64,000 nucleotides of DNA from Camillea tinctor (Eukaryota; Ascomycota; Sordariomycetes; Xylariales; Xylariaceae): the NCBI GenBank assembly GCA_022578605.1, contig MU394076.1, positions 186,001 through 250,000 of the forward strand, given 5' to 3'. Shown piece after piece: positions 11,637-22,799 of this stretch. The notes beneath the pieces are model-generated. The model had not been told where the DNA came from. It saw only the letters and a program-made list of their open reading frames with translations, and did not search any database. Both the position numbers and the translations under genes were made by a program. The number at the start of each line of letters is the position of its first letter. Position 1 is the stretch's first letter.

Positions 11637-13415
11637 ATGGATCCTGTAAAGAGACTTACGGTGAATGCATACCCCTCTCACCTTATCATCTGCCCTTGTC
11701 AGGTTGGGCTGAATGCAATGCTAACTCTCTATATAGAATGAGTTATGCTCACTTTTGGACGAAGCGACCATCCTGTCCATCACCAGTGACTACAACCTGC
11801 AGGATGCTAAGGAATTTGCTGCTGCCCGCCAAGTCTTGCTGACGATATCTAAGGATGTCGAAGCAGAAGAGGCCACTGGCTTTAATCCTAGCGGGATTGG
11901 TGCCGACGACCTTACTGGCACCAATCAATCCAGCCGGGGCGCTGGTCGCACATCTGGACACACAGAAAGCGATCTCAAGAGCAACGATGGTCTGACCGTC
12001 ACCACCGACAGCTCCCGCTCGGAAAGCTTCGTGTCAGCCAGATCGTCGCAGGCTTCATCGCCGGTCAACCCTGGCATCATCCACGTCGGCATCTTCGACG
12101 GGCTTAGCGACGAGGAGAAGGAGAGCCAGCTCGTCTCCATGTTTGTGTCGCTCAAGCCGATCGATATCAAGCTGACGCTGCAGAAGTGCAAAGGCGATGC
12201 GAGCCTCGCTATTGACGAGCTGCTCAACTTGCAGTGGCTTGAGCAGACCGGACAGCGGCCCAAGGGAGTTAACGGCTTTTTTGTGTCGGACGATGATACT
12301 GCCCCCAGCAAGAAGAAGAAAGGCAAGAAAAAGAAGACGAAAATCGCCAAGGCAGCGGTGGCAACCCCACCGCTGCGTTCCCCCTCCAACGAGGGAGCCC
12401 CGGAGATCAAGAGTAAGCAAGAGGTTGACCTTGGTAAGTATTCTGGTTTTCATATTAACTAGAAAATAACTCACTTTATTGCTGAATATGTGTAGCGCTA
12501 CTAACACTGAGAATAGATAACATCACATTTCTGTGTGATCGGCTCAACATGTCCGTATCCGAGGCCCAGGAGATTTACCAGCGGAACAGCGATTCCCTGG
12601 GCGCCGCCATCATCGAGATGATCCAGAACTACATCGCGCTCGGCATCCAAGTCCCCGACTCCGAGCAGCTCCCGCACGTCAAGGAGCAGGCCAAGCGCGT
12701 CCCCTGGATCCCGCGCGAGTACATCAACCCCGTCTTCGAGATCAGCGCCTCGCCGCAGTCCGCCCTGGACATCATCGACGTGCTCGCGGGGTCCATCCCT
12801 CGGCCCGCCTTCGTCAAGTACAACATATCGTACAGCCTCGCGGCCTCGGGCCTCGAGCTCGAACCGGTTCCCGCCTCCTCGGCGTCCCAGCAGCAGTTCG
12901 TGGCCCGGCCCCCTCTCCAGCTCACCACCACCCTCGGGTCCGCCACCGCAACCACCGCCTCCCTCGCCGCCGCCAAAGACCACTCCTACAGCGCCGCGAC
13001 CGCCGCCTACAAGCGCGGGCGGTCGGACCCGCTGTTCCGGGCGGCGGCTGGCTTCTACGCCGAGCGCGGGCGCCTGCAAGCGGCCTCGCACCGGGCGGCC
13101 GCGCGCGCGGAAGCCGATCTGCGCGTCGATGCCCAGAGCACGCCCGACGCGGTGGACCTGCACGGGGTGACGGTGCGGGACGGGGTGGAGATAGCGCTGG
13201 AGCGCGTGCGGCGCTGGTGGGACGCGCAGAGAGAGAAAGAAAGAGGAAAAGAAAAAGGGCACGGCGGGTTCACGGTGGTGACCGGGCTCGGCCGGCATAG
13301 TGTGGATGGGAGGTCCCGGCTGCGGGTTAATGTGTTCAAGGCGCTGGTGGCGGATGGCTGGAAGGTGCAGGTGCTTACGGGGTCGTATTTGGTTACGGGG
13401 AGGGTGGGACGGTGA
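11637..13415 (+). CDS. CUE2: Cue2/N4BP2-type CUE-DUF1771-SMR endonuclease
   Basis: Exons 11637-11660, 11737-12433 and 12517-13415 give 539 aa. Both introns have CTAAC branch points. A 24-nt first exon (MDPVKRLT) joins ELCSLLDEATILSI in frame. Domains in order: a helical UBA/CUE-like N-terminus; a CUE domain near 105-165 (MFVSLKPIDIKLTLQKCKGD, AIDELLN); a lysine-rich linker; a second UBA-like segment (~241-275); a DUF1771 helix (DPLFRAAAGFYAERGRLQ); and a C-terminal SMR domain. The SMR domain has the DLH catalytic motif at 454-456 and GLGRHS at about 497-502. Yeast Cue2 and worm NONU-1 are ribosome-associated nucleases that cut mRNA at collided ribosomes in no-go decay. The architecture and DxH motif support that role here. 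The basic insert in the SMR domain (EKERGKEKG) is fungal-specific as far as I can tell. Confidence 0.87.
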
Positions 13416-14941
13416 GGGAGAGGGAAAGGGGGGGAGAAGGGTAGGGAGGGGGGAAAGGGACGGTGGGATAGGCGATTCGGTGAGAGGAAGGGGGGGGGGA
13501 GGTGTGTTTTCTGCCCTTTCTTGTTCTTCTTTTGCATATTTGTTTTTTTTTCTCGCTTCTCTCCTCTTTCTCTTCTATCTTTCCCCCGGGGAACTCCCCC
13601 CCTTTTTCAACACATCTGTCACACTTTTCTTTCCTTTCTAAATACCCCTTAGACCGGTGAGTCCAAGGATAGACGGATGAGCAAGTGGGGAGCTATATGG
13701 GACAGATTTTCTATTTTCTTTTTTTTTTCTTTCTTTCTGTTTTGTAATAAGAAAAGAATTAGATAGGTTATACTAGACCAATAGTATAGTTGCTGTTTGT
13801 TTGTATAGATGGATAAAGCAGAGAGGTTAGGAATGGAAAAGGAGAAAAGGGGGGGAAGAAAGTACTAATTAGGTTAGTATATTGCATACATACATACCTC
13901 TTAGGGCTAGATAGGTAGTTTGTTACTTTGATCATAGTGTAGGAGTTCCTTTATAGGAATACTATGTTAGATAAATAGATAGGTTAGATAGTTAATGGCG
14001 ACGCGAGTTAAGATGTAATGGTGTGACAGCTTTGCGGATGTTGAGTGGGTGGTGTGCGTTGGTGAAAATGAGTGGCAAAAGATTTTAATGCTTCTCTCTA
14101 CTTGAATTTATGAGAACTTATATATGTTATAATAGGTAGGTGTTCATAATGAAGTACATGTTTTGGGGTTTTGGGCATTTTATCTATGATGTATGTAGAT
14201 ATGTGTATGTCTCTCTGCTTAGATTAATTGACATCTTCCCCCCTGAGTATGGCTCGATATTGGTTTGTGCCCTAGCGTTTAGGGGAAGGGGATAATCAAT
14301 TGCAACCCGGATATTTCCTGTTTTGGAGACTTACCTGAGTGGGAAAGAAGTATACCTAACCGTCATATTTTAGCCAACAGTCTCATTTACACATCTACTT
14401 TCAGTTTCAGATGGAACGAAATCAAACAGACCGGTAGCAGTATCACTAACTAGGCATTTTAAAAATAAATGGGATATCGTGTACTTAAAGTAACGTAAAT
14501 AACAATATTTATTTTGTTTCTCGCTCTCTTCCTCTGCGCAGTTCCATAAGGGGGTAGGTTTTTATTGTAGATAATACTTCGTGAGCATTCAAAGCATGTA
14601 CTCCCCAAGTCTATGCTCGGCGTCCTTCCTCCTTCGTAGGTAGCAACCATCATACCCACGCCGCTGCTTATCGCAACTGGGGCAGAAGTCACTTTATTCA
14701 AGCAAGCGTCTTATCCCAAGCTGACCCAACATGCATGCTGAACCGTCCTCAGCTTTCTTGTACGCAATTGCCGGATACGCTAGACGTCCATCTTCCAGTC
14801 GCGTCCCGAATACCTGCCTACCTTGAACCTCATCTGCTGCTCTCGTTTTTCATTCCATCTCATTCGGCTATATTGCCACTTATTAATAATCCCCCCCCCC
14901 CCCCCCCCCAAACGAATGACAAATATTCGAGCCTATTCTTA
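13416..14941. other. Convergent intergenic region
   Basis: This lies between the ends of the Cue2-like (+) and coiled-coil (-) genes. It starts with a G/A-rich tract (13410-13505), followed by C/T-rich and AT-rich sequence. It includes the C19 homopolymer at 14891-14909. No coding potential recognised. Confidence 0.45.
14891..14909. repeat. C19 homopolymer (G19 in the minus-strand transcript)
   Basis: Nineteen consecutive C residues lie 32 bases beyond the stop codon of the minus-strand coiled-coil gene, so its 3' UTR would contain a G19 run. This is seen directly. Its exact length is prone to sequencing error. Confidence 0.9.
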
Positions 14942-16702
14942 TCATAGCAATGTCCACTCCGGATCCTCCGGATCTTCTTCTATATCCAAATAGGGCAGCA
15001 GTGGAGGTGCTCGCTGCTTCTCATACTGCTTCTGCTGCTGTTGTCGTTGTTGTTGTTTCCGTTGCAGCGGTGGTGGCGGCGACATCTGTTTCTGCTGCCG
15101 TCGCCCCGCCTTCTCCTTATCATTTCCCTTCTTCTGCTCCTTTTCTTCGTCTTCCGGGGCAGAGAAAAAGGACGAGGAAAACGACGACGAAGTTGAGGAA
15201 GAAGATGAGTCCCGCTTTTGGCCGTTGTGGCTGTTACTGTCGTTGTTGTTGCTGCTGCTGTCGCTTTGGTTGAGGTTGGAGATATCGACCTAAAGGAGTT
15301 TAAGCGTAATCCTTGGGTATTAGGGCGGACAAAAGGGGGAAGGGGAAACAAGTCATGGAAAAGATTCTTCGTCTGTCGCCTTGTGTTTGGGTTTCGTAGT
15401 GTTGATTTGTTATCTTACCTCGTGTAAAGCCATTTGATCCATGAGCACTCGAAGTTCTTCCAACTGTGCCGTCAACTGCCGTTCCCTATTCTTCGCTTCC
15501 TCCTCGTCCTCGTCGTTCTGCAGCCCGCCCTCCTCTATGTACGGATCAGCACTCTGCGACGCCGTCATCTCGCGAGCTCGCATTTTTGCTAGTGCCGCCG
15601 GGGTCGACCCTCTGACGGTTGTCTGTTCGAAATCTGCTGATGCCTTTCTAGATTTAGGAGGTTGGTTCGCATTGCCGCCGGCACGAGCATGCTGTCGTAG
15701 TTCGAGCTGTTTTCGTAGTCTATCCCGCTCCTGTATTAGCCGGCGAATATGCCGACTCGATTCCCTCAGGACAGCGTCCTGTTCAACAAGGCGATCCTTG
15801 AGCCTGTTGACCTCCTTCTCCTTTCCACTACCAAAGCTACCCTTTATGCTCATCCCGACCGCGGCACCGGTCTGTCCAATCATAGCCATATCCCTCCCAT
15901 TCTTACAATTTGCTAGAGCGCGTTGAAGCGCCTGGATTCTACCCTCAATAGCCCCTCGGTTGTGTCCTCCGTTCTCGAGCTCCCCTGCGCTGTCACTGGC
16001 ACCGCTGTATGTCCGCATCAGCATCTGTATAGCGGATGCAGACGATGCGCCCACGAGGCGTAAACACGGGCGCAGAACATATGCATCGAGCGCACCACCA
16101 GCTTGTGTTGCCAGGTGTGCATTTTCGCGGGCGAGATCAATGGCACGCGAAGATACCTCGAGGCATGTCACGGCGTGGGCGTTGATAGTACGGGTTAGGT
16201 GGGCTATCCGCTCAGCTAGCTCATCATGCTGGTCATAGTGGTATCTCTTAAAACCATGGTCATTATCGCCGCCATCGTCTTCCTCCCAGGAGCTTATACT
16301 AAAGGCATCGGTATTATCGAGGGGGTTGTGAGTTGATCCTGAACTTAGGTCTGGGAGGGATGCAGGGTCAAAGGATGCACTTTGGTATGACTGGAGGGGA
16401 TCCTGATCTAACGAGATATGACCATATACGTTCTCGTCTGGGTTCTCATCTGGGCGTTCTGTAGGGGATATCATGCTTCTGGTGTGCGAATCCTTAGGCG
16501 ATGTCCCTGAAAAAGCTGTGTCTAGCCCGTCTTCGTAGATATGGCTATCAACGTTGGTGTCAATACCATCATCGCCACCGCCACCACCATGTCGACTAGA
16601 GGATTTTTGCCAAAACTCTAGGTTGTTGACACGACCAGCCCCTATTTCAGGCGCAGGAAAGGTAGGCTTGTGGTCAGCCTCGTCATCCCAACCGTCCATC
16701 AT
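14942..16702 (-). CDS. Unrecognised coiled-coil protein with Q-rich C-terminus
   Basis: Exon 1 (15419-16702) and exon 2 (14942-15289) join in phase 0 through a 129-nt intron (GTAAGA donor, TTTAG acceptor) to give 543 aa. I do not recognise the family. The N-terminal ~150 residues are acidic and disordered (MMDGWDDEADHKPTFPAPE, Gly-rich run, DSHIYEDGLD). Residues ~155-235 are helical (DELAERIAHLTRTINAHA and AIDLARENAHLATQ). Residues ~275-345 form a coiled coil (KEKEVNRLKDRLVEQDAVLR and RHIRRLIQERDRLRKQLELR), and another coil precedes the splice site (RERQLTAQLEELRVLMDQMA). Exon 2 encodes N/S-rich, then polyQ/basic sequence, and ends EEDPEDPEWTLL. A cytoskeletal or scaffold role would be a guess. 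A second Met at codon 2 is an equally good start. Confidence 0.8.
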
Positions 16703-19700
16703 GGTTCTTTGAAGGAGTCTGGAGTCTGATCCAGCGGTGTTTGCGAGTGAGCGAGATTAGATTCTAGGTTAGAACAATGTACTTGAAGATTGCTTTGAGA
16801 TCAAGTGACCACGTTGGTTCATACGCAATCGCCACATCACAACCTTAGGCAGCGAACGACCAACGTATCCACGCAAAACCCCTGCTCACAGCCCGGCGCG
16901 GGGATAAAAGCTCTATGCGGCTCTTTTCTTCTTCTTCTGTATCTCCCGATGCCACTATAGCGAGCGAGAAACGAAAACTTGAGGTGGCATACGTAGGTTA
17001 AGCTGAAGAAAGATCTGTGGGAAGTTTGGATTTAAATAGCCTTGCCGCTGTAGAACAAACTGAAGTTTATTTCCTCTATGGTCCTCTTTCCCCCCCTTTT
17101 CTCGAAATTTTATTTTTATTTATCAGAAAGTTTCTCTTTATTATTATTATTTTTTTTTTTCAAAAACTCTTGAGAGCCAATAGAGCGGATGCACTTGCGG
17201 GGAGAGAGAGATAGAGATAGAGAGGGTATCGACCTATGGAGTTTGCCCTAGGACTAAGAGAAAACTTCTCATACGTTTAGGCCCGTCCCTTTCTCTTTTG
17301 TGATCAAATGAAGTTTCGTTCGATATCTAGAGTACAGATCGAAGAAAAAGAACAGAAAAAAAGAAAAGAAAAAGAAAAAAAAGAGAAAGAGACCAGCACC
17401 AACCTTGTCGACGTGAGCCGCACACTGGATTGGTTTGAATTGGAAAGGATGGATCGATGTTCCCGCTTGCACTTCTATATCGAAGCACGAGGAGCCTTGC
17501 TAAAGAGTCCGTGTGACTAGATGGAAAACGAATAGAAAGAGAGAAGAGAATTCTTCTTTGGTCGGGTGTTGGCCTATGATTGTTCTAGTCACTATTCACC
17601 CTACCTTACATAAGGTATCAATGCTCATTCATATACCTCAGGTGGTTGAGGAACAACCAAAACAACCAAAATATTGGTGGTCGGGGCTTTCTTTCTTTTA
17701 CCCTTTTTTCTTTTTTCTTTTTATCTTCCGTTGTCCTCCTCTTTTGAAGAAGAGGGTTAAGTTCCGGGAAGTTAGATGGGGTAGGATGATAACCTAGATG
17801 TTATGCCTTGATAATATGAAGTTTTGACGGTGTATGTAGATAGCATAGCTGGGTTAGGTAGCTATAAGGGAGGGAAGGTAGAATTAAGGAAGAAGAAAAG
17901 CAAGATGATGTAAGTATGTAAGTATGTAAGTAACCCAGGTAGGTAAAACATGTAAGCCTGCAGCCCTGGACCTCAGCATACCTAGGTACATACATATATA
18001 CATACATACATACATACATAACCTACTTACATAACCTACTTGGTACCTTACCTAAGTTACCTACTAACCTACCTAAAGTACCTATTGGGTATAAGTTGCC
18101 TTGTTGATGATAAGAGAGGCAATTGAATTAATGGTGTATTTGAAATCGGAGATAAATTCGAAACTCGAATTATACCTCCTCTAAAACTTGTTCATAACCC
18201 CCTGTTTGCCTTATCTCGAGTCGGACAACCCATTGCGTGCGTGGTCTAGCAATAGATCCCGATCCGTCGTCATGAAACAGGTCTGCATTGACATTCTAGG
18301 TAATGTATTGTACATACATAGTATATGGAGTTTAGTAAGATGCACATAATGATAGTATGTGTATAGGTAATACCATACTTACATAGTAGTACATGTTATG
18401 TAGTCGGGCGACTCCAAAAAAAAAAAAAGAGACATAAGAGCTATCGATAAATCAAGGCATATCAGCGTAACCATCGGTTGATTGGTTCCAGTACCAGATT
18501 TTATCACATTAGGCGCATAAAAGCCGAGTCACACGACACCTACTAAATTGCGATTACAAAATTGGGGAATCCTCTTATTAACCTCTCTGTAGTACTGTAC
18601 CAATCTACCTATCTACTCTACCTCCTTTGCTCTGCCTGCCAGGCCTGGTAGGTAGTTATTATATATGTATATTGGCACTGGTTGGTAAAGTGGTATTGGG
18701 AAGTTTCTATTCCACAACAACTACCTAAATACGCCGGAACAAAACAAGGAAAAAAGAGTTTCGCACTGTATTTTCCTTGCCCTATAAATGGTGGGACTTA
18801 GGTGACTCAACTGTCTAATGTGCCTACATCAGGCAAACGTTATACGTATTAAGTGCTACACATAGTAAGTCATATCCATGAATCGATTATCTACTTACCT
18901 ACTACCTTATTATTACTTTATCTACATACAAACCTAGGCAGAGAATAGCATTTCCTTTTCTCTGTAATTCACCTAATTGTACCAATAATATAACCTACAC
19001 TATGTAGGTTGCCTCTTCAAAGCCCACTTTAAAGCAATGTACACAGTGCATACACAAATACTACCTTCCCCCCCTGTCTTGCCCCCCCAAATCACTCACG
19101 TGGCACATGTAATTGGGTGGTGTCCTTGGGTACCTTTTCTTGTTCCCCCCCTCTTCCCACCCCCCTTCTTCAAGCCACTGAAGAAATTCCGCTCAAAAGG
19201 CACTCTATGCCATATCGGCGCGGGGCAACGGGAAGAGAGGGGAGAGGTGATGTGAGGTAGGGGGATGGGAGATGGGGGCTATGCGAGAAGCCCGATGATG
19301 CAAGCCGATTTGTGTGGATGGCGACAGACTGTCAACCAACAACGTGATGCACAAAGGGTCTCGGGAGTAAAGTAACTCAGCCACTATTTTACTGTCAAAA
19401 GCAAAGACAAGAAGAAAAAAAAAAGAGCCACCACTGTTGAAAGCCACGAGCCCCATCTCGTAGCCCCCCTTTTGTATTTGTGTCGTACAATAACATCTAG
19501 TAGTTATCGTGGTAATGGCAATTCCCGCCGTAGTTATATGAGCGTTTATGCTGTCGCGTTATGACGATAATAATGATGATGTCGGGGTATCATCTTTCTC
19601 TTCCCCTCTCTCTTCTCTCTCTTCTCTCTCTCTTTCTGCATCTCTATTCTTTCCAATATCTCAACTCCGTAGAATAAGATAAAAATGAAATAAAGCAGCC

Positions 19701-20241
19701 CGTTATTTACCGCCGAATCAAATAAACAAAAACAAAAACAAAACGAGCGCTCTATAAAACCAAATTTATCCTATCCTCTCACACGGGGGCTTGTGTGGGA
19801 AATGTGGGGATATTCTAGTTGGGAGAGAAAGAGAGTCACAAACCCCTCCTCAGCCCCCCCCAATCCCTCAATTTCGCTGCTGTTTTACCATAAGCCCCCT
19901 TTGCATCTTTTTTCTCCTTCTTATCCCCCTCTCTATTTTTTCTCTCTTTCTAAAGTCCGGTGAGCACTGGGCATGGCTGCCTGGACCTAGGAAAGCTAGC
20001 TGATGCATCGGCTCTCATGTAAACTGCCGTGCTTTTGAAAACATGCGGCAAAATACAAGCTGAAAAAAAGATAAAAAACAAAGCACGAATCAACATCTAG
20101 CGTATGTTCTTCAACATAAATAATTCGAGGCTAACGGCTCGTGTCGTAAGCCTGGCAGCCGATAGTCACATACTTATCCGTTCGGTTATTATGTATGGCT
20201 ATATGGGCTGGAAAGGATGATTTGCCGTGTGCACAGGTGTC
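16703..20241. other. 3.5 kb AT-rich intergenic region
   Basis: This holds the promoter of the coiled-coil gene and the 3' flank of NMNAT. Purine- and pyrimidine-rich tracts occur at 17120-17160, 17340-17390 and 17690-17730. Simple repeats lie at 17910-18041, and CT-rich sequence at 19600-19650. Many TACCTA/TAGGTA words occur between 17900 and 19020. The open frames here are short and low complexity, and I support none as a gene. Confidence 0.4.
17985..18041. repeat. ATAC microsatellite and tandem 13-mer
   Basis: A run of CATA/TACA units (about 17988-18019) passes into two abutting copies of ACATAACCTACTT (18016-18028 and 18029-18041). A TACCTAGGTA palindrome lies just before it, at about 17979-17988. 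Seen directly. Confidence 0.8.
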
Positions 20242-21285
20242 TCACTGTGCCGTGTCCTGTTTATCCTGGACTTGGGCATCTTCACACCCGCTTTCGGGCA
20301 CCAGCTGCTTTCCCTTAACGTTTGATCCGTCGCTCGCTGTGTTTCTGATGCCGTCGTTCTCGCCGGCATAGAGGCCATTTTGCGAGATATATCGGATTAC
20401 GGGCTCCGGGATTAGATATTCTATGCTTAGGCCACGCCTGACCAACAGCCGGATCTTAGTACTGCTTACGTTGTTTTGTATGTTTGGGTCGATGACGTGG
20501 ATGTTATTTTCCCATGGTCTGAGAGAAGCTAAAGCGTCGTCCATATCGGTGCCGCTTCTCTCGATAATCATGGCCCCATAACTGCCTAGGATATGGTCAA
20601 GATCCTTCTCAGCCCAAACACCAGGCGTAGACATAGTGCCCTGTATTTATATTATAGTGAGTAAACATATCCGTTATCATGATAAAGGGGCTCACATACG
20701 ATCAGGTCGGCACCGGCTAGGAGCATAATCTTGGCAGGCCTACGTGTGCGTCCATCAGCACTAAGGACGCCACCGAGCACCCCGTTTATCTCATGCTCGA
20801 AGTGATCGAGCACTTTGGCAGTTGGCATGTAGTCGGGCTGGATAGCCTCCCACGAGTCCACCATAAGCCAACGTGACGTTTCCTCTGCAGCTAGTTCGCA
20901 CATGCGTACGCTGTAACATGGATAAAGGCTGTATTAGCTATCCCGTCCACTTATGGTTGGTGGGGTTCATGTTGATCACCTACCGGTGAACTGAAGGGGC
21001 AAGACCGGCTTTCTTATAGGCGTCGGATACAGGTGACAAGTAACCACCAACAACTTCATAGTCCGTGTTTATGCGTGCGTAATCGTTGGCCAGCTCGAAC
21101 ATGCGAAGGTGAAGGTAGGTGATGGGAGAGAAACTGCCACAGGCAACTAGAACGAGCGGTATGCGGTTCTGATCTTGTTGTTGTCTTCGTAGCCTCTGGG
21201 CTGGAAATCTGTAATTGTCGAGCGTCATGGTTGACGCTGACTGGGACCCCGATCCCGATCCCGGATTCGTAGTTTGAGACGTCAT
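20242..21285 (-). CDS. NMA1: Nicotinamide/nicotinate mononucleotide adenylyltransferase
   Basis: Exons 20984-21285, 20700-20910 and 20242-20640 join in frame to give 303 aa. Donors are GTAGGT and GTATGT; both acceptors are ACAG. The enzyme transfers AMP from ATP to NMN or NaMN, the last common step of NAD synthesis. Motif 1 is [15 protein letters not shown] at about 50-64, containing the (H/T)xGH-type nucleotide-binding site. [15 protein letters not shown] and HRVRMCELA follow, then LLAGADL, the substrate-site PGVWAEKDL, and the C-terminal [13 protein letters not shown] motif (229 onward) that closes the ATP site. The N-terminal ~40 residues are Ser/Gly/Gln-rich and probably disordered, as in yeast Nma1/Nma2. 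The C-terminal ~40 residues are a charged tail. Length and motif order match the eukaryotic family well. The gene and NPC1 lie in tandem on the minus strand. Confidence 0.95.
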
Positions 21286-22799
21286 AGTAACACTAAGACA
21301 CCGAGTGAAGGGGACCAGCAGTAGGGCTGAGGGAAGTAAGTAAGTAAGTAAGTAAAGGTAACTCTAATGAGGAATTGGTAACAAGTACGTAAGTATTTAT
21401 GATGGTGCGACCGGGATGAATTGTATTTGAGCGTCGGCGTGGTATGTGAGCAATAGTAATTGACAAGAAGAAAAAAAGGTTGTTAGTAGTTAAGTTGAGT
21501 TAGTTCCTGAACATGATTTAAAAAAAGGATGAAAGAAGGCGAAGGTCTTAAAAGAACTTAAGCTCTCGGTGTTAGTGTCCCACAGAGCCAAGGCTGCTTT
21601 TGTTCCAACTGGAAGTCTCGGCCGTCGTCGGAATCGGTAGCGGTAACCCCACGCTAAGAAAGGATCAGAGCGTCGTCTTAGTGGTTCACTTCCCCTGCGT
21701 TACATACTCCGTACATACAAGCACTCCTCCAATTATACCCTCTCCCCGTGCATCTTATTGAGCTACTAGTAAACTATACTGGGTAATTATCAACTATAAA
21801 GAAGGTAAAGGAGGAAAGTTTAAAAAAGGGAAAAGACAAAAACTTTTGTCTTTTCTAACTACAAGGTATCAGGTACTCCGTAGTACTTGGTACTTCCTTT
21901 TCTTAGCTTATATACCGTACCGTAGTGCACTAAATCATGTGTGACTGTCGCAGGCAGCGAAGGGAAGGGGAGGCGTGGGGAACTTGGGGCCGTACCCTTG
22001 GAGCACACTGGAACCATTTTTAGAGTTAGTTGGCTTTGCAAAGTACTAAGTACATACTAGAAACCGTTAGAACTCACCTGAGCACAAAATACAAGTACGC
22101 CAAGCATCGTCATGGATATTCGGACCAGAGCAATGGCGCAATTGGCTCCGAGCGATTAATTTTGCCGATTGCCCGCCTTGCCCTACCTGCTCTGCCTGCC
22201 TAGGTACGTAATAATAAGTGTGGTTGAATCTACTTCTCTACGTATCTAGCCCTGGAGGTTGCCTATGTAAGATGGTGTCCAACAACTACAACTGACTAAC
22301 AAAGTCTACGACATAGTACAGCTAGCTTACGAATCAGCATATTCCAATGAGGTCCATGTAATGCAAAAAAGAATTCCAAGTTGATCATTTACACAATCGG
22401 CAAAGCTTTTTACCTATCCTGCATTACCTCCTCTACTTACTGCGAGTCTACTCCCTATGTTGTGTGAAGCAACCGTCAGCAGCTAACTAGTGTAGTCAAT
22501 TAATCAATCAATCAAAATCCCTCCCGTCCTGTCGTGCCTGTTTAATATCCACCTTAAGTTACATGGATGTTTCAAGATCCTTCTCTCTTCCCTCTCCCCC
22601 GGCCTTGTCATTGTGACAGCCGTTGAAGTTGATCTCAACGAGGTCTTGCTGCTGCTGCTCATCTCCACACACCAATCTGTTTCTAGAACCTGTGAACCTC
22701 TACCATTGTGAACAATAAATCATTCTAACTTCTGCTGGTAAACAGAACCTTTTCCATCTTTCTCTTCCGAGCCCGTTTTATCTGGTCTTGCTGGTTTGC
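21286..22799. other. Intergenic region between NMNAT and NPC1
   Basis: Contains the NMNAT promoter and the NPC1 3' UTR. An AAGT tetranucleotide repeat (about five units) lies at about 21334-21355, only ~50 bases upstream of the NMNAT start. Two TACTCCGTA words occur near 21704 and 21874. No gene seen. Confidence 0.4.

Noticed and set aside
12501..13298. 265-codon minus-strand open frame
   Set aside because: Antisense of the Cue2-like last exon; low-complexity Gly/Arg/Val composition.
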